DNA of 64,000 nucleotides from Parabacteroides faecis (GTDB taxonomy: Bacteria; Bacteroidota; Bacteroidia; Bacteroidales; Tannerellaceae): the NCBI RefSeq assembly GCF_014647375.1, contig NZ_BMPB01000007.1, positions 186,001 to 250,000 on the forward strand. Reading direction: 5' to 3'. A program made the position numbers and the translations under genes. Positions 46,891 to 56,165 of the stretch are shown in pieces (within the stretch, counting starts at the first letter, position 1; every line of letters begins with the position of its first letter). The notes beneath the pieces were generated by a model that was not told the DNA's origin, made no database searches, and saw only the letters and a program-made list of their open reading frames with translations.

Positions 46891-49800
46891 CTATTTTATC
46901 AACTCTCCTTTTATTCCGAAATCATCGATAACCAGCAATCCATTCCCCTCTTTTACTACGGCAATATAAAAATCCGTGCAGTCCGGAGTCGTGAAACGGA
47001 CATTACATTTTCCGGGACGATTCAACTCATAGGAAAAGACCTCCTTACCGGTCGATAAGGATTTTCCGACCACCTTATAAACGTCCTTGGTATCTACCTT
47101 GTAATCAAATTCGACTTCATATTCCTGCCCCGGAGCAAAACGGATCATCGAAGGAGAAGTACGATATACCTCCCCGTTTCTTTCGCGCCAGGTAGCCAAC
47201 GACCAATTCCCATGGATTGTATTATCCGTATAAACATCGTTTTTTTGGGACAGATGAGTGGTAAATGCACTGGGTTGACAAGCGATAAAAGGTCCCCATC
47301 CTTCATCGACATGTTCAAAATCTTCAAAATAAGCATAACCTGTTTTCTGTGCTTGGGGACATTCCACCAGACGAACGTCATCGAAACACACGGCAGCTGT
47401 ATCCTCCGAAGCTATGCCTCCATTCAATGAAAGAACAATCTCTTTTTCGTCTGCCGGCATACGGAATGGTATCTTCAAGCGCTGCCAGGTTGTTCTGAAA
47501 CGATCCGTATTATCCGTAAAATTCATTACACGGCTTTCCGAGATAGAGGTCTGTTCACTCAGCGTTTCCCCGCTTTGTATCGCCAGCACCGCCTCTTTCC
47601 GGCCGATGACATTTACCCAAACAGAAGCGACATATTCCTTACCCGGTATCAATCCGTTTACTACCTGGCTGACACCGGCTGCATCCATTCCTTTTATTTC
47701 CAGGTAATCCTGCCCGTAGGCTGTTTCCCTGACAGCCAAAGCATCCGTAGCTCCCTGTTTCTTCCAATAGTCGAATGACTGACTATCGAAGCCGGTATCT
47801 TTCACCGGACTACCCTCGCTCCAGATCATTTCCGGTAAAGGAGCCATCTCCTGCTTATAAACAACATATCCTTTGTCCGGAAGAGCATCTATCTCTATCT
47901 GACCGTTACGGACAGGAAGAGTCCCCGCCAACTTACGCCCCAGATCGCTCAACTCATACAAATAAACCGTTTCCTGTTGCTTCCAGGATGCCGGCAACTG
48001 CCAGGTCGTTTTCCCTCCCCGCACATTATAATGGTAGATCTTTTCTTCTGTTTCCGGATTCCAGGGAATGAATACACAGTCTCCCGTCATTAATATCTGT
48101 CCTTCCCTTTTAATTAGCGTACCGTTCTTCCCGTCACCAACTGCAAGCAAGCCCCCCTGTAATACTGCACGTGCCGTATCCAATTGTAACACCGGATAAT
48201 GCATCAAATATCTGTAAGGTAACTGTTTGGTAAAAAAGTTACGAATCACACCTTTAAAATCACGTCCTTTCTGCCAACCCATAAAACCGATCTCCGCTCC
48301 CCGGTTATATCCTCCGAGTAAAGCCGGATGAACCGCGTACCCATCCCGATACTGATGGTGAACAAACCGGTGTATCAAACTTTTAGCCTCCGGATTATAA
48401 TGAATCCACACAGCCTCTTTATCAAACACATCTGCATCTTCCGTCCATACAGCCCAGCCATTCCGGTTAAATAATCCGGCAGTCCGATGAGCCAGCCAAC
48501 GGTATTCCCGGTACGTATCGAGATAAACAAAAGACAGGTCGGGCACATCTGTTTTCAGCCGGTTCAAACGCTCCTCAAAAGTTCCTGCCAACATATCCGC
48601 CTCTTTATTCAGGAAATAAGACTGGTCCAGCCAGCTCCATGCAGGCATATCCGTCACAATCCGGTCATTGAAAGCTCTCGCTTCCGGGTAAGATTCACTA
48701 TGATTGATATGAACTCCGATATGAGCATTGTATTTCCGGGCTTCTTTTGCCAGGAACGCCAGATCGTCCTTTCCTCCGGCCCGTTCATTATAATTACCGG
48801 AGTAGTCCGGATGAGCACTGTCATGCCCTTCGCTCTGATATCCTTTCAATTCGAGCATCTGTCCGAAACCATCGGTCGCCAGGTAAAATTTCTTGATGTT
48901 ATCCAGCTGGCGAAGAAACGGGTATTGAGCACAACTGGCAAAGTTCATGGTGATCGTAGCATACGAATTCTGTATCCTATCCACACCGAAAGGAGCCGGA
49001 TAGACTCTCTGCAAGGCGATTGCCCCGTCCTGCCAGTCAACTTTATTATCCTGGTTACAATCATCGGAGAGGATTACTTTTATATAAGGCAGATCGACCG
49101 CTTCGCCGTCATGCCCCCGGTAAATCCACTCGTTTCCCCAGATACCGGTAACTACCGGACCGGGTGTCTGCACCGATTGGTATAAAAACTGACGGGTAGT
49201 GTACATGGAATTACTTTCAAGAGTCGCCACCAACTTATCCGAGTTCAGCAACAGGATGGAGCCGTATTGACAAGTGTTATCGACGGATTTCTCTTTTAAC
49301 GGATAGAATCTGTCCTTATGCACATTATCGGCTATGGATAAACAACTTCCCGGAACAGTCTCCGGAACAGATACCAGATTATGATCCGGAAAAGCCAGCG
49401 TCTTTACTTTGAAATCATCTCTTTCTTCTATTCCGGTTACGGATAGCTGAAATACGTTATCGGTCACCTGACAGCAGACCTTTATCGTAATCCCTATTTC
49501 TTTCACTTTTAACGTATACAATACCCGGTCGGCCTCCGTTTTGCTTGTCACCTGAGGCAGATAATGATCACCATTGATCATGATAGCTTTTACATCAAAA
49601 GGTTGTCCGTCCAGCCGGGACTGATTTTCTTTCCAAAGATAAGACTGAACGGATGGAAAATCTTTATTCAACAGTACCTCCATCCGGGATGAAGATAAAA
49701 TATAACTGCTTTTCTTCTTGGCAATCTCCTTCTTAGGCTCTTTCACCTCCCGGCAAACGACATTGGATATTTGTACATTTCCCTTATCATGCACACGGAA

Positions 49801-50274
49801 CCCTGTCCGACCGGATGAGAGAGGAAGATTTGGTATGTATTTATGAGCAATCTGCTCCCCGTCTACATATACTGTCAGCGTGCGTCCGATACAATTCACT
49901 TTGATACGGCGCAAATGCCGGGCATACAATTTTGCGATATCACGGGCAATCTCTGTCTTACCGTCCGGCGTTTCCACATACCAGAAGGCAAATCCAAGAT
50001 GATCCGTTGCCTTATCACATCCCACATATATCCAGTCGTTTTCATTTACATAACGGAGCAACACACCCACCTGTGCCGACGAGTTCTGCGGCAACAGGTC
50101 GAACTCGACCGTACTATTGACAGCCGAAAAGCCATCTACCCATGCCAGGCTATCCTGTCCGCTTTTCAAATACCAGGTATACGAAGAATCGTTTACTCCT
50201 TTCTCCGGTTGCAGAGAAGCATAAGAAGTGACTGAGATCAAACAAAAAGCCCCTATGGTTAGGATTTTATTCAT
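46891..50274 (-). CDS. Endo-alpha-N-acetylgalactosaminidase-like GH101 enzyme
   Basis: The 1127-residue protein starts with a signal peptide, then a concanavalin-like domain (about 35-180, with VGVLLRYVNENDWIYVG), a beta-supersandwich region and a TIM barrel with LKGYQSEGHDSAHPDYSG, IGVHINHSE, nucleophile D586 (FVYLDTY) and acid/base E612 (WTEDAD). C-terminal sandwich modules (about 840-1127) resemble carbohydrate-binding domains. GH101 releases the core-1 disaccharide Gal-beta-1,3-GalNAc from Ser/Thr of mucin-type glycoproteins. It is the strongest indicator that PUL2 handles mucin O-glycans. It opens a three-gene unit with its own promoter at 50321-50328. Confidence 0.88.
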   Translation of the reverse strand: MNKILTIGAFCLISVTSYASLQPEKGVNDSSYTWYLKSGQDSLAWVDGFSAVNSTVEFDLLPQNSSAQVGVLLRYVNENDWIYVGCDKATDHLGFAFWYVETPDGKTEIARDIAKLYARHLRRIKVNCIGRTLTVYVDGEQIAHKYIPNLPLSSGRTGFRVHDKGNVQISNVVCREVKEPKKEIAKKKSSYILSSSRMEVLLNKDFPSVQSYLWKENQSRLDGQPFDVKAIMINGDHYLPQVTSKTEADRVLYTLKVKEIGITIKVCCQVTDNVFQLSVTGIEERDDFKVKTLAFPDHNLVSVPETVPGSCLSIADNVHKDRFYPLKEKSVDNTCQYGSILLLNSDKLVATLESNSMYTTRQFLYQSVQTPGPVVTGIWGNEWIYRGHDGEAVDLPYIKVILSDDCNQDNKVDWQDGAIALQRVYPAPFGVDRIQNSYATITMNFASCAQYPFLRQLDNIKKFYLATDGFGQMLELKGYQSEGHDSAHPDYSGNYNERAGGKDDLAFLAKEARKYNAHIGVHINHSESYPEARAFNDRIVTDMPAWSWLDQSYFLNKEADMLAGTFEERLNRLKTDVPDLSFVYLDTYREYRWLAHRTAGLFNRNGWAVWTEDADVFDKEAVWIHYNPEAKSLIHRFVHHQYRDGYAVHPALLGGYNRGAEIGFMGWQKGRDFKGVIRNFFTKQLPYRYLMHYPVLQLDTARAVLQGGLLAVGDGKNGTLIKREGQILMTGDCVFIPWNPETEEKIYHYNVRGGKTTWQLPASWKQQETVYLYELSDLGRKLAGTLPVRNGQIEIDALPDKGYVVYKQEMAPLPEMIWSEGSPVKDTGFDSQSFDYWKKQGATDALAVRETAYGQDYLEIKGMDAAGVSQVVNGLIPGKEYVASVWVNVIGRKEAVLAIQSGETLSEQTSISESRVMNFTDNTDRFRTTWQRLKIPFRMPADEKEIVLSLNGGIASEDTAAVCFDDVRLVECPQAQKTGYAYFEDFEHVDEGWGPFIACQPSAFTTHLSQKNDVYTDNTIHGNWSLATWRERNGEVYRTSPSMIRFAPGQEYEVEFDYKVDTKDVYKVVGKSLSTGKEVFSYELNRPGKCNVRFTTPDCTDFYIAVVKEGNGLLVIDDFGIKGELIK

Positions 50275-50320
50275 CTATTTCAAAATTTATAGTGCTTACA
50301 TGATACATTACCTGAATATA

Positions 50321-50414
50321 CAAAGATAAAGAGTGAAAATATATAAGAGAAACATATTTCCACTCTCTTTTCCCAAATCTCGTATTTTGCAAAATATATC
50401 ACCTATTTTGCAAA
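50321..50414 (-). promoter_or_regulatory. GH101 promoter with dyad and 21-bp spaced direct repeats
   Basis: TATCTTTG (minus, 50321-50328) is a perfect -7 element 47 bp before the GH101 start. Immediately above it lies a 13-bp dyad with one mismatch (50330-50342 / 50354-50366) covering the -33 position. Two direct copies of TATTTTGCAAA lie at 50383-50393 and 50404-50414, exactly 21 bp apart (two helical turns), the second at the distance where the shared motif lies in other promoters. Confidence 0.5.
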
Positions 50415-50438
50415 CATCAGGTACGGATCACCCCTTTT

Positions 50439-53400
50439 TCATTCTTCCATAATAGCCACCTTCGAGATGACCAGATCCGGTCCGTTCTTGACTTTCGCCT
50501 TGAAACGGAGGATACCGTCGTTGGAGTCCTCGCGCATAATATGCAGTTTCACCCACGACTCTTCCCGATCTTGTTTGCCGGATTCATAATCACGACCTTC
50601 AAAAACCAGATGTCCCGTACGTCCTTTCTTATCCTTGTCGGCAAAACAGACATATAGGGAACCGATAATTCCCGGCGGACACTCGATGGTCAGTTCCATC
50701 TCCTTACCCTGCCAGTCCGGAGATACTTTCCAGGTCGTTTTCTTGTTGGCAAATGTCTTGTCCGGATCTGTGCAATCGATATACAACAAAGCATTACTGA
50801 ACTCGCCCGTCACCGTACTTTTCAGCGGTTCGACAAAAGTAAACATCTTCTGCAGCGAAGGAATATCTTTCTCCTGTGAAGGGTTGAAATCCTCTGAATT
50901 CATATAATGCAATATGCTCTTCTTCAACTGCCGGGCTGCCGGGTTCTTTTCATCTTTCAGATCGAAGCCGCAAACAAGCAATTTACCCTTGCCCACTTTC
51001 AGTTCAAAGATAGCGGCCAGCTTGTTATTCCGATGAAAATCATCCACCGGCTGTGCGATCGGCTTATAATCTTCCGGATAATCATTTATATAAAACGCCC
51101 TCGCATCCTTATAGACAGACTGCCATTGCCAGTCGCTATGAGAGTCGGTAGGGAACTGCGCAAACAACGGATGTTTATCGCGGACCACCATCCCGATCGT
51201 ATTCTTTCCCTGGCCGGGGAAGAAAGTCAACGACCAATATAAAGGATAGTAACTGATCTTATCGCATGTTTCCTCCGTACCCAATGCTGCCGCCTGCAAA
51301 AGCACTTTCTCTCCTTTTTCGAGACGTTTGATACATTCCGCATCCATCCGGTCCGTTATATAAACGGTTCCTGCCGGCTCTTTCCGGAGATCCGCAGACG
51401 AGTTTACCGACGGATATACCCAGATATTCCAGCGATTGGCTATCGCCCGTCCCTGCAAACCGACTTCGATCGTCAGCTTTTGAGCAGTAGTAACCTGTGA
51501 CAAGTCACAACTGATTTTTCCTCCCAATTCCGAACTTCCGGTAGGCCAACGTTGTGGAGCCGTCTCCCCGGAAGCGATCAGGTTACTGTTCGCATCCTTT
51601 ATTTTCCAGTAAAGGCCATCCTGCAAATCTTCCGTTCCGTAATGCGCCAGTTGCATCCCGGCAGTAAACGGTTCCTTGTTCTCCCAGACATATTTCGGCA
51701 GACGCAACAGGGCGACGGTCGTATCATGGTGTGCCCGGAATTGTTCGGGTGTGGTAATTCCTTTGCTATCATAAAAAACATCCAGCCATCCGATCAGCGC
51801 TTCCCCTTGCCCCTGATAATCCTGCATGCTGAGTAACTGGATTCCGGCACAGGAAGGGGTACGCAGGAAAGATTCTATCTCATATTTATACATGATCTGG
51901 TTGAGGGCACCCGAAGCTGCGACAAACTCTTCGTTCTGCTCTTCGATCCCGTTCTTACGTGCCTGCTCACGAAACTCTTCAAAATTTCTAGCTTTCAGGA
52001 CACCGGTGTATTTCTTTATCTCCTCCCATTTTGGATAGACCGGCCATTGTCCGATCTCATGGGAAAGGATAGGTATATCCGATTTGGAATAAACATCTTC
52101 AAAGTCCCAGGCAGTGGAAGCTCCTCCGCGCAAACCGCGTGTACTACCCAAGCCATCGATATAATGGGTAGCCATATATTGGTCGACCGGCATGACTTTA
52201 CGGGCGGTCGATACAGCATACAAACGGCGGGAGTCTTTTTCCCGTAAAGGCTTCATCCACGATTCCATTACTTCAAAATCGGAATTGCCTAACTCATTAC
52301 CGATACATTGCATCACAAAAGAGGGATGATTTCCGTAGGCATCGATCATACGGACCAGTTCCTGTTGTACATAACGGTCTGCCGACGGATTTTTCCCCAA
52401 TCCCTGCGGATGACCTTTCGTATCCATTTCTTTCCGTTCCTTTTGCTCGACAGACATCCACCAGTCTATCCAGATCGTTTCAGCCTGGATATAGATACCG
52501 ATCCGGTCGGCAGCTATAAAAGCGGCTTCGGGCGGACACCAGGAATGGAAACGGACATGATTCAGTCCGTAGTCTTTATAGATACGGAAGATACGCTCCC
52601 AGTCCTCAACCTTACAGGAAGGATAACCGGTCAGCGGGAAATGGACACAATCGAGGTTTCCACGCAGGAATACAGGTTTTCCGTTGATCAGTATCTTCGA
52701 TTTGGAAGAAGTTACTTCACGGAAACCGAATTCTATCTCACGGGTATCGTATATTTTCTTTTTATCCTGTACGGTAACTTTCAATTGATACAAATGCGGG
52801 GTAACATCACTCCATAGCTTGATGTCAGTTGGCATCGTAGCCTGGAAGTCCAGCACATTCGCACCTTTCTGTAAAAGCTGTTCGGTTGTCCGGGTGAAAA
52901 CGACTGCTCCACTCTCCCGCTCCGACAGTTGCCAGGAGATACGGGCATCCACTTTTTTGGCAGATGTGTTCATGATGGTATCCGTTACCTGCAAAGTACA
53001 AGGAGAAACCTTTGTGAATAACTGCGGATTAGAGAAATGGACGGCTTCGACTGCTTTTAACTGCAAGCGACCCACCGCACCGTTCCAGATACTTTGTGTA
53101 TATTCAGTATAGACATGGCCTTTATCGCCGATGTTATAAATCAGGTCATTATCGATACGGATCGTCAAACGGTGTTTCCCGGGAGACAAATAACCGAGGT
53201 CATGGTAATGGGGAGTAGAGAGCGCATCCTGCACGGATACTTCTTTCCCATCTACAAAAACACGCGACTCCCATAAGACACGTTCCAGTTCCATCCGGAT
53301 ATGTTTTCCGTTCCATTCGGATGGGATTTCAATTTCTTTCGAATACCAGGCAGGGCCATAATATTTATAGGCACGTGTCAGGATGCCGAAATCAGAACCG

Positions 53401-53621
53401 GAAGTTTTTTCGCCATACTGTGCTTCGTCGGTTGTACCCGGCAAAGTTATATGATCAGTGAAAGAGGTCCCCTGCCAGTTTTCTTTCAATCCTTTGTCTT
53501 CAGGATCGAGCCTGAACTGCCAGGTTCCGCTTAGAGATTGAGAGTTTTGTATCTGTGCAAAGACCGATACATACAAATTTGCTAATAAAAAAAAGATTAC
53601 TTTAGAGAGTTTTTTGTTCAT
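50439..53621 (-). CDS. Exported GH2-family beta-glycosidase
   Basis: The ATG at 53621 (MNKKLSKVIFFLLANLYVSVFA) gives a normal signal peptide; the ATG at 53657 would add 12 residues. The 1060-residue protein has the GH2 sugar-binding domain (SLSGTWQFRLDPEDKG), an Ig-like domain, and a barrel with acid/base Glu in MQCIGNELGNSDF and nucleophile Glu in LSHEIGQWPVYP. The nucleophile motif differs from the CHL type of the other two GH2 enzymes here, so it is from another GH2 branch, with beta-galactosidase, beta-mannosidase or beta-glucuronidase activities all possible. C-terminal beta domains follow. It is 37 bp after the GH31 stop, forming a two-gene unit. Confidence 0.86.
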   Translation of the reverse strand: MNKKLSKVIFFLLANLYVSVFAQIQNSQSLSGTWQFRLDPEDKGLKENWQGTSFTDHITLPGTTDEAQYGEKTSGSDFGILTRAYKYYGPAWYSKEIEIPSEWNGKHIRMELERVLWESRVFVDGKEVSVQDALSTPHYHDLGYLSPGKHRLTIRIDNDLIYNIGDKGHVYTEYTQSIWNGAVGRLQLKAVEAVHFSNPQLFTKVSPCTLQVTDTIMNTSAKKVDARISWQLSERESGAVVFTRTTEQLLQKGANVLDFQATMPTDIKLWSDVTPHLYQLKVTVQDKKKIYDTREIEFGFREVTSSKSKILINGKPVFLRGNLDCVHFPLTGYPSCKVEDWERIFRIYKDYGLNHVRFHSWCPPEAAFIAADRIGIYIQAETIWIDWWMSVEQKERKEMDTKGHPQGLGKNPSADRYVQQELVRMIDAYGNHPSFVMQCIGNELGNSDFEVMESWMKPLREKDSRRLYAVSTARKVMPVDQYMATHYIDGLGSTRGLRGGASTAWDFEDVYSKSDIPILSHEIGQWPVYPKWEEIKKYTGVLKARNFEEFREQARKNGIEEQNEEFVAASGALNQIMYKYEIESFLRTPSCAGIQLLSMQDYQGQGEALIGWLDVFYDSKGITTPEQFRAHHDTTVALLRLPKYVWENKEPFTAGMQLAHYGTEDLQDGLYWKIKDANSNLIASGETAPQRWPTGSSELGGKISCDLSQVTTAQKLTIEVGLQGRAIANRWNIWVYPSVNSSADLRKEPAGTVYITDRMDAECIKRLEKGEKVLLQAAALGTEETCDKISYYPLYWSLTFFPGQGKNTIGMVVRDKHPLFAQFPTDSHSDWQWQSVYKDARAFYINDYPEDYKPIAQPVDDFHRNNKLAAIFELKVGKGKLLVCGFDLKDEKNPAARQLKKSILHYMNSEDFNPSQEKDIPSLQKMFTFVEPLKSTVTGEFSNALLYIDCTDPDKTFANKKTTWKVSPDWQGKEMELTIECPPGIIGSLYVCFADKDKKGRTGHLVFEGRDYESGKQDREESWVKLHIMREDSNDGILRFKAKVKNGPDLVISKVAIMEE

Positions 53622-53658
53622 ATATATCTTGTTATTGCTAAAGGTAAATGTTTTCATT

Positions 53659-55800
53659 TTATTCAGTCATAAACTTGAAATTATATTCGCTGAACGACCA
53701 CACCTGCTTCCCTTTCAGGAGAATTGCTTTACCTTTCTTTCTGCCTTTTTTGTCGACAGTAACAGTCAGGTCGATGCGGGTGTATTCACCTTTTTCAAAA
53801 TTATAGGATGAACCGTCATCATCGTAAAGAGAATACGTGGCCGGTTTATTGCCGTAATGACGTACTTCCAACGGATATTTACGGTCTTCAAACTTCGACA
53901 TGGCAGGCCATAAAGGGATTATACCGCCATCCTTCACATATACAGGGATATGACGACCGGGAGCCACTGTGATCACCTCTCCTTCACCGGCAAACTTCCC
54001 GGTATAGAAATCGAACCATTTTCCCTGAGGCAAAACCACTTTACGTTCTTTCTCTCCGGCAAACAACGGAGCTACCAATATATTTTCACCCACCATAAAC
54101 TGGTCTTTCACTTCCCGGCGGATAGCCATTGCATAGGGATTATCTGTTGCATCCAGCCGGCCTTCCACAGTCTGCGCTTCGGCAGCATACCCCTCTTCCA
54201 GATTCATCGCACGGACCGGAGGTGTCCCGTAGAAAGCATAATCGGCAAACGCGGTATATAAATAAGGAATCAATTGGATACGTAACAACGCTATCTCACG
54301 AATATCGTCCTCCACATCCGTAAATGTCCATGGCTTGGTCCCGTCCGCCCAGGCATTCAACTGCGCTATCGGCGAGAAACAAACTGTCTGCATCCGTCGA
54401 AGCCACTCTTCCGACGTTTTGGAAGAACGAACTTCAGGCGTCCATAACACACCGATGAAAGAACTGTTTATCAATGCTGTGATAAAACCACGATGATCAT
54501 AATAATCGTTATACAGCACATACGGATAAGCATTCGTTCCGGCATTACCGGCACGTACCTGTCCGTAAGTACGTAAATTCTTTTCACGATACATCTTCAC
54601 CGTCGCCTGCTGCATCAGCGAACCATACAGGTTACGGAGCTGTTCCGCCGGAATACCGGAAGGGAACGTCGCCACATCAGGCCAGAGCCAGGAATCGTAT
54701 CCGTCGTTCTCATCCATCTTATAACCGCTCACTCCCAGATCGAGCTGGTGTTTACGGAAATGATCGGTCATGATCTTGCAGGCTTCCGGCATGGAATAAT
54801 CAGGAACCTCTCCCAACCAGACCGTATGTGAACCCGTATACGGCTTTATCTTGTCATAAACCTCACTATGCTTAGATACATACGGATTCATCCACAGATT
54901 CAACCGGATATTCTCGTCGAGCATATCTTTTACAAAACCGGACGCATCCGGGAACCGGCTCTTGTCCCACTCGTAGGTACACGGATAAGCTTTACTATGC
55001 CATCCCGGTTCGAGGCCGATCACAGAAAGAGGGAATCCCCGTTTTTCAAACTCGTCGACTTCCGCTTTCACATCTTTGTCGGTAAACAAGGTCGGCGTAC
55101 GATGCCAGAATCCCAATCCCCAGCGCGGAGGCAAAGCGCCTCCCCCATTGTACAGGTTGTAACGGCGTACAACGTCCAACATAGTCGGACCGGCAAAGAA
55201 TACCATTTCCACACCTTCGGCTGGAACCAATACTTCTATATTATCTGAATAGGGTTGTGCAGGCCAGGTACGATCGGTGTTACGGTCTTGTTCCTCCGGG
55301 GCATCCGGACCTTTACGAACGGCTGTTCCGACCCAAAGATCTATGTAACGCGCCGAATTGATCAATACGCCGTAACCACGGGAAGAGATAAAGAAAGGAA
55401 CCGGCGCATGAGTCCGCCCGTTATCGCTACCGGTATAATGGTCCATATGCAAACGCATGATTCTTCCGCGTTGTTCCACCGTCTTGAAATTAAGACCGAG
55501 ACCGAAAATTTTCTCCTCTTTTTCCAGAGGGAAACTGATATAGGTTTTACCGTCCCTCAATTCAATCTTCACGTCGGCCGGAGATATCGGCAAAGCTCCA
55601 TCCGGCATCTCCTGAAGGGCTTCTCTTTTCGGCGTAATGTCGAGTTCGCTTAACAAGTTGATTTTCTCCGGTTTTCCGACAGATAATTTCCAGACTCCGG
55701 CGTACTCACCAGTGCCCCAATCTTTCGAAGCAACATTCGATTGAGCAAAAGAAACAGCCACGTAACCGATAGCTGCAAACAATAAGGTAAGTTTTCTCAT
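53659..55800 (-). CDS. Exported GH31 alpha-glycosidase
   Basis: The 713-residue protein has a signal peptide (LLFAAIGYVAVSFA), the GH31 N-terminal sandwich, the barrel opening WGLGFWHR (227-234) and the nucleophile D363 in YKMDENDGYD. The usual GH31 nucleophile motif is close to W-x-D-M-N-E, so the ENDGYD version suggests a special subfamily. GH31 contains alpha-glucosidases, alpha-xylosidases, alpha-galactosidases and alpha-N-acetylgalactosaminidases. In a mucin locus the last two are attractive but unproven. It starts the GH31-GH2 unit; a near-consensus -7 TTATTTTG (minus, 55827-55834) precedes it. Confidence 0.88.
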   Translation of the reverse strand: MRKLTLLFAAIGYVAVSFAQSNVASKDWGTGEYAGVWKLSVGKPEKINLLSELDITPKREALQEMPDGALPISPADVKIELRDGKTYISFPLEKEEKIFGLGLNFKTVEQRGRIMRLHMDHYTGSDNGRTHAPVPFFISSRGYGVLINSARYIDLWVGTAVRKGPDAPEEQDRNTDRTWPAQPYSDNIEVLVPAEGVEMVFFAGPTMLDVVRRYNLYNGGGALPPRWGLGFWHRTPTLFTDKDVKAEVDEFEKRGFPLSVIGLEPGWHSKAYPCTYEWDKSRFPDASGFVKDMLDENIRLNLWMNPYVSKHSEVYDKIKPYTGSHTVWLGEVPDYSMPEACKIMTDHFRKHQLDLGVSGYKMDENDGYDSWLWPDVATFPSGIPAEQLRNLYGSLMQQATVKMYREKNLRTYGQVRAGNAGTNAYPYVLYNDYYDHRGFITALINSSFIGVLWTPEVRSSKTSEEWLRRMQTVCFSPIAQLNAWADGTKPWTFTDVEDDIREIALLRIQLIPYLYTAFADYAFYGTPPVRAMNLEEGYAAEAQTVEGRLDATDNPYAMAIRREVKDQFMVGENILVAPLFAGEKERKVVLPQGKWFDFYTGKFAGEGEVITVAPGRHIPVYVKDGGIIPLWPAMSKFEDRKYPLEVRHYGNKPATYSLYDDDGSSYNFEKGEYTRIDLTVTVDKKGRKKGKAILLKGKQVWSFSEYNFKFMTE

Positions 55801-55990
55801 GGTATTGTATTCTACATATTTAGATGCAAAATAAAACTATTTAATCAGAATAACAAATGGATGGAAGATATTAAAAGATGGATAATATTGTGATCGGTTT
55901 AATCTTTATACGAAAGGCTTATTTCTTCCTTATCTTCTGCATTTTGTATCCTTTAATTTTGTACCTTGGTTCCTGTTTCTTTTAGCAGCT

Positions 55991-56078
55991 GATAATTGTC
56001 GGCCATACGGTTGATAATTGTCAGCCAATCGGTCGATGAATATCAGCCATACGGCCGACAGTTATCAACCGCTGATTA
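55991..56078. repeat. Four tandem 22-bp imperfect repeats with internal dyad
   Basis: Units begin at 55991, 56013, 56035 and 56057, each 22 bp long, with shared cores GATAATTGTC and GCCATACGG; the last unit is the most divergent. The first GATAATTGTCGGCC (55991-56004) is also the inverse of GGCCGACAGTTATC (56053-56066) with one mismatch, so the block can fold into a hairpin. It lies between the GH2 terminator and the GH31 gene. The rest of the 365-bp gap 55801-56165 contains only the terminator. Confidence 0.75.
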
Positions 56079-56104
56079 GTCGCTAGGGTAAATTGAATTA
56101 GTAT

Positions 56105-56150
56105 GGGGTCTTTTTCTATTTAGCATGTATATAAATAGAAAAAGACTCCC
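56105..56150 (-). terminator. Terminator of the upstream GH2 gene
   Basis: A long A/T-rich stem, about 17 bp (GGTCTTTTTCTATTT with AAATAGAAAAAGACTCC, one bulge) with an 11-nt loop lies 15 bp beyond the stop of the GH2 at 56166. Confidence 0.8.
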
Positions 56151-56165
56151 TTTCTATAATTGAAT

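Noticed and set aside
55991-56078. CRISPR array
   Set aside because: The 22-bp units follow one another with no spacers, differ among themselves and have no cas genes nearby.
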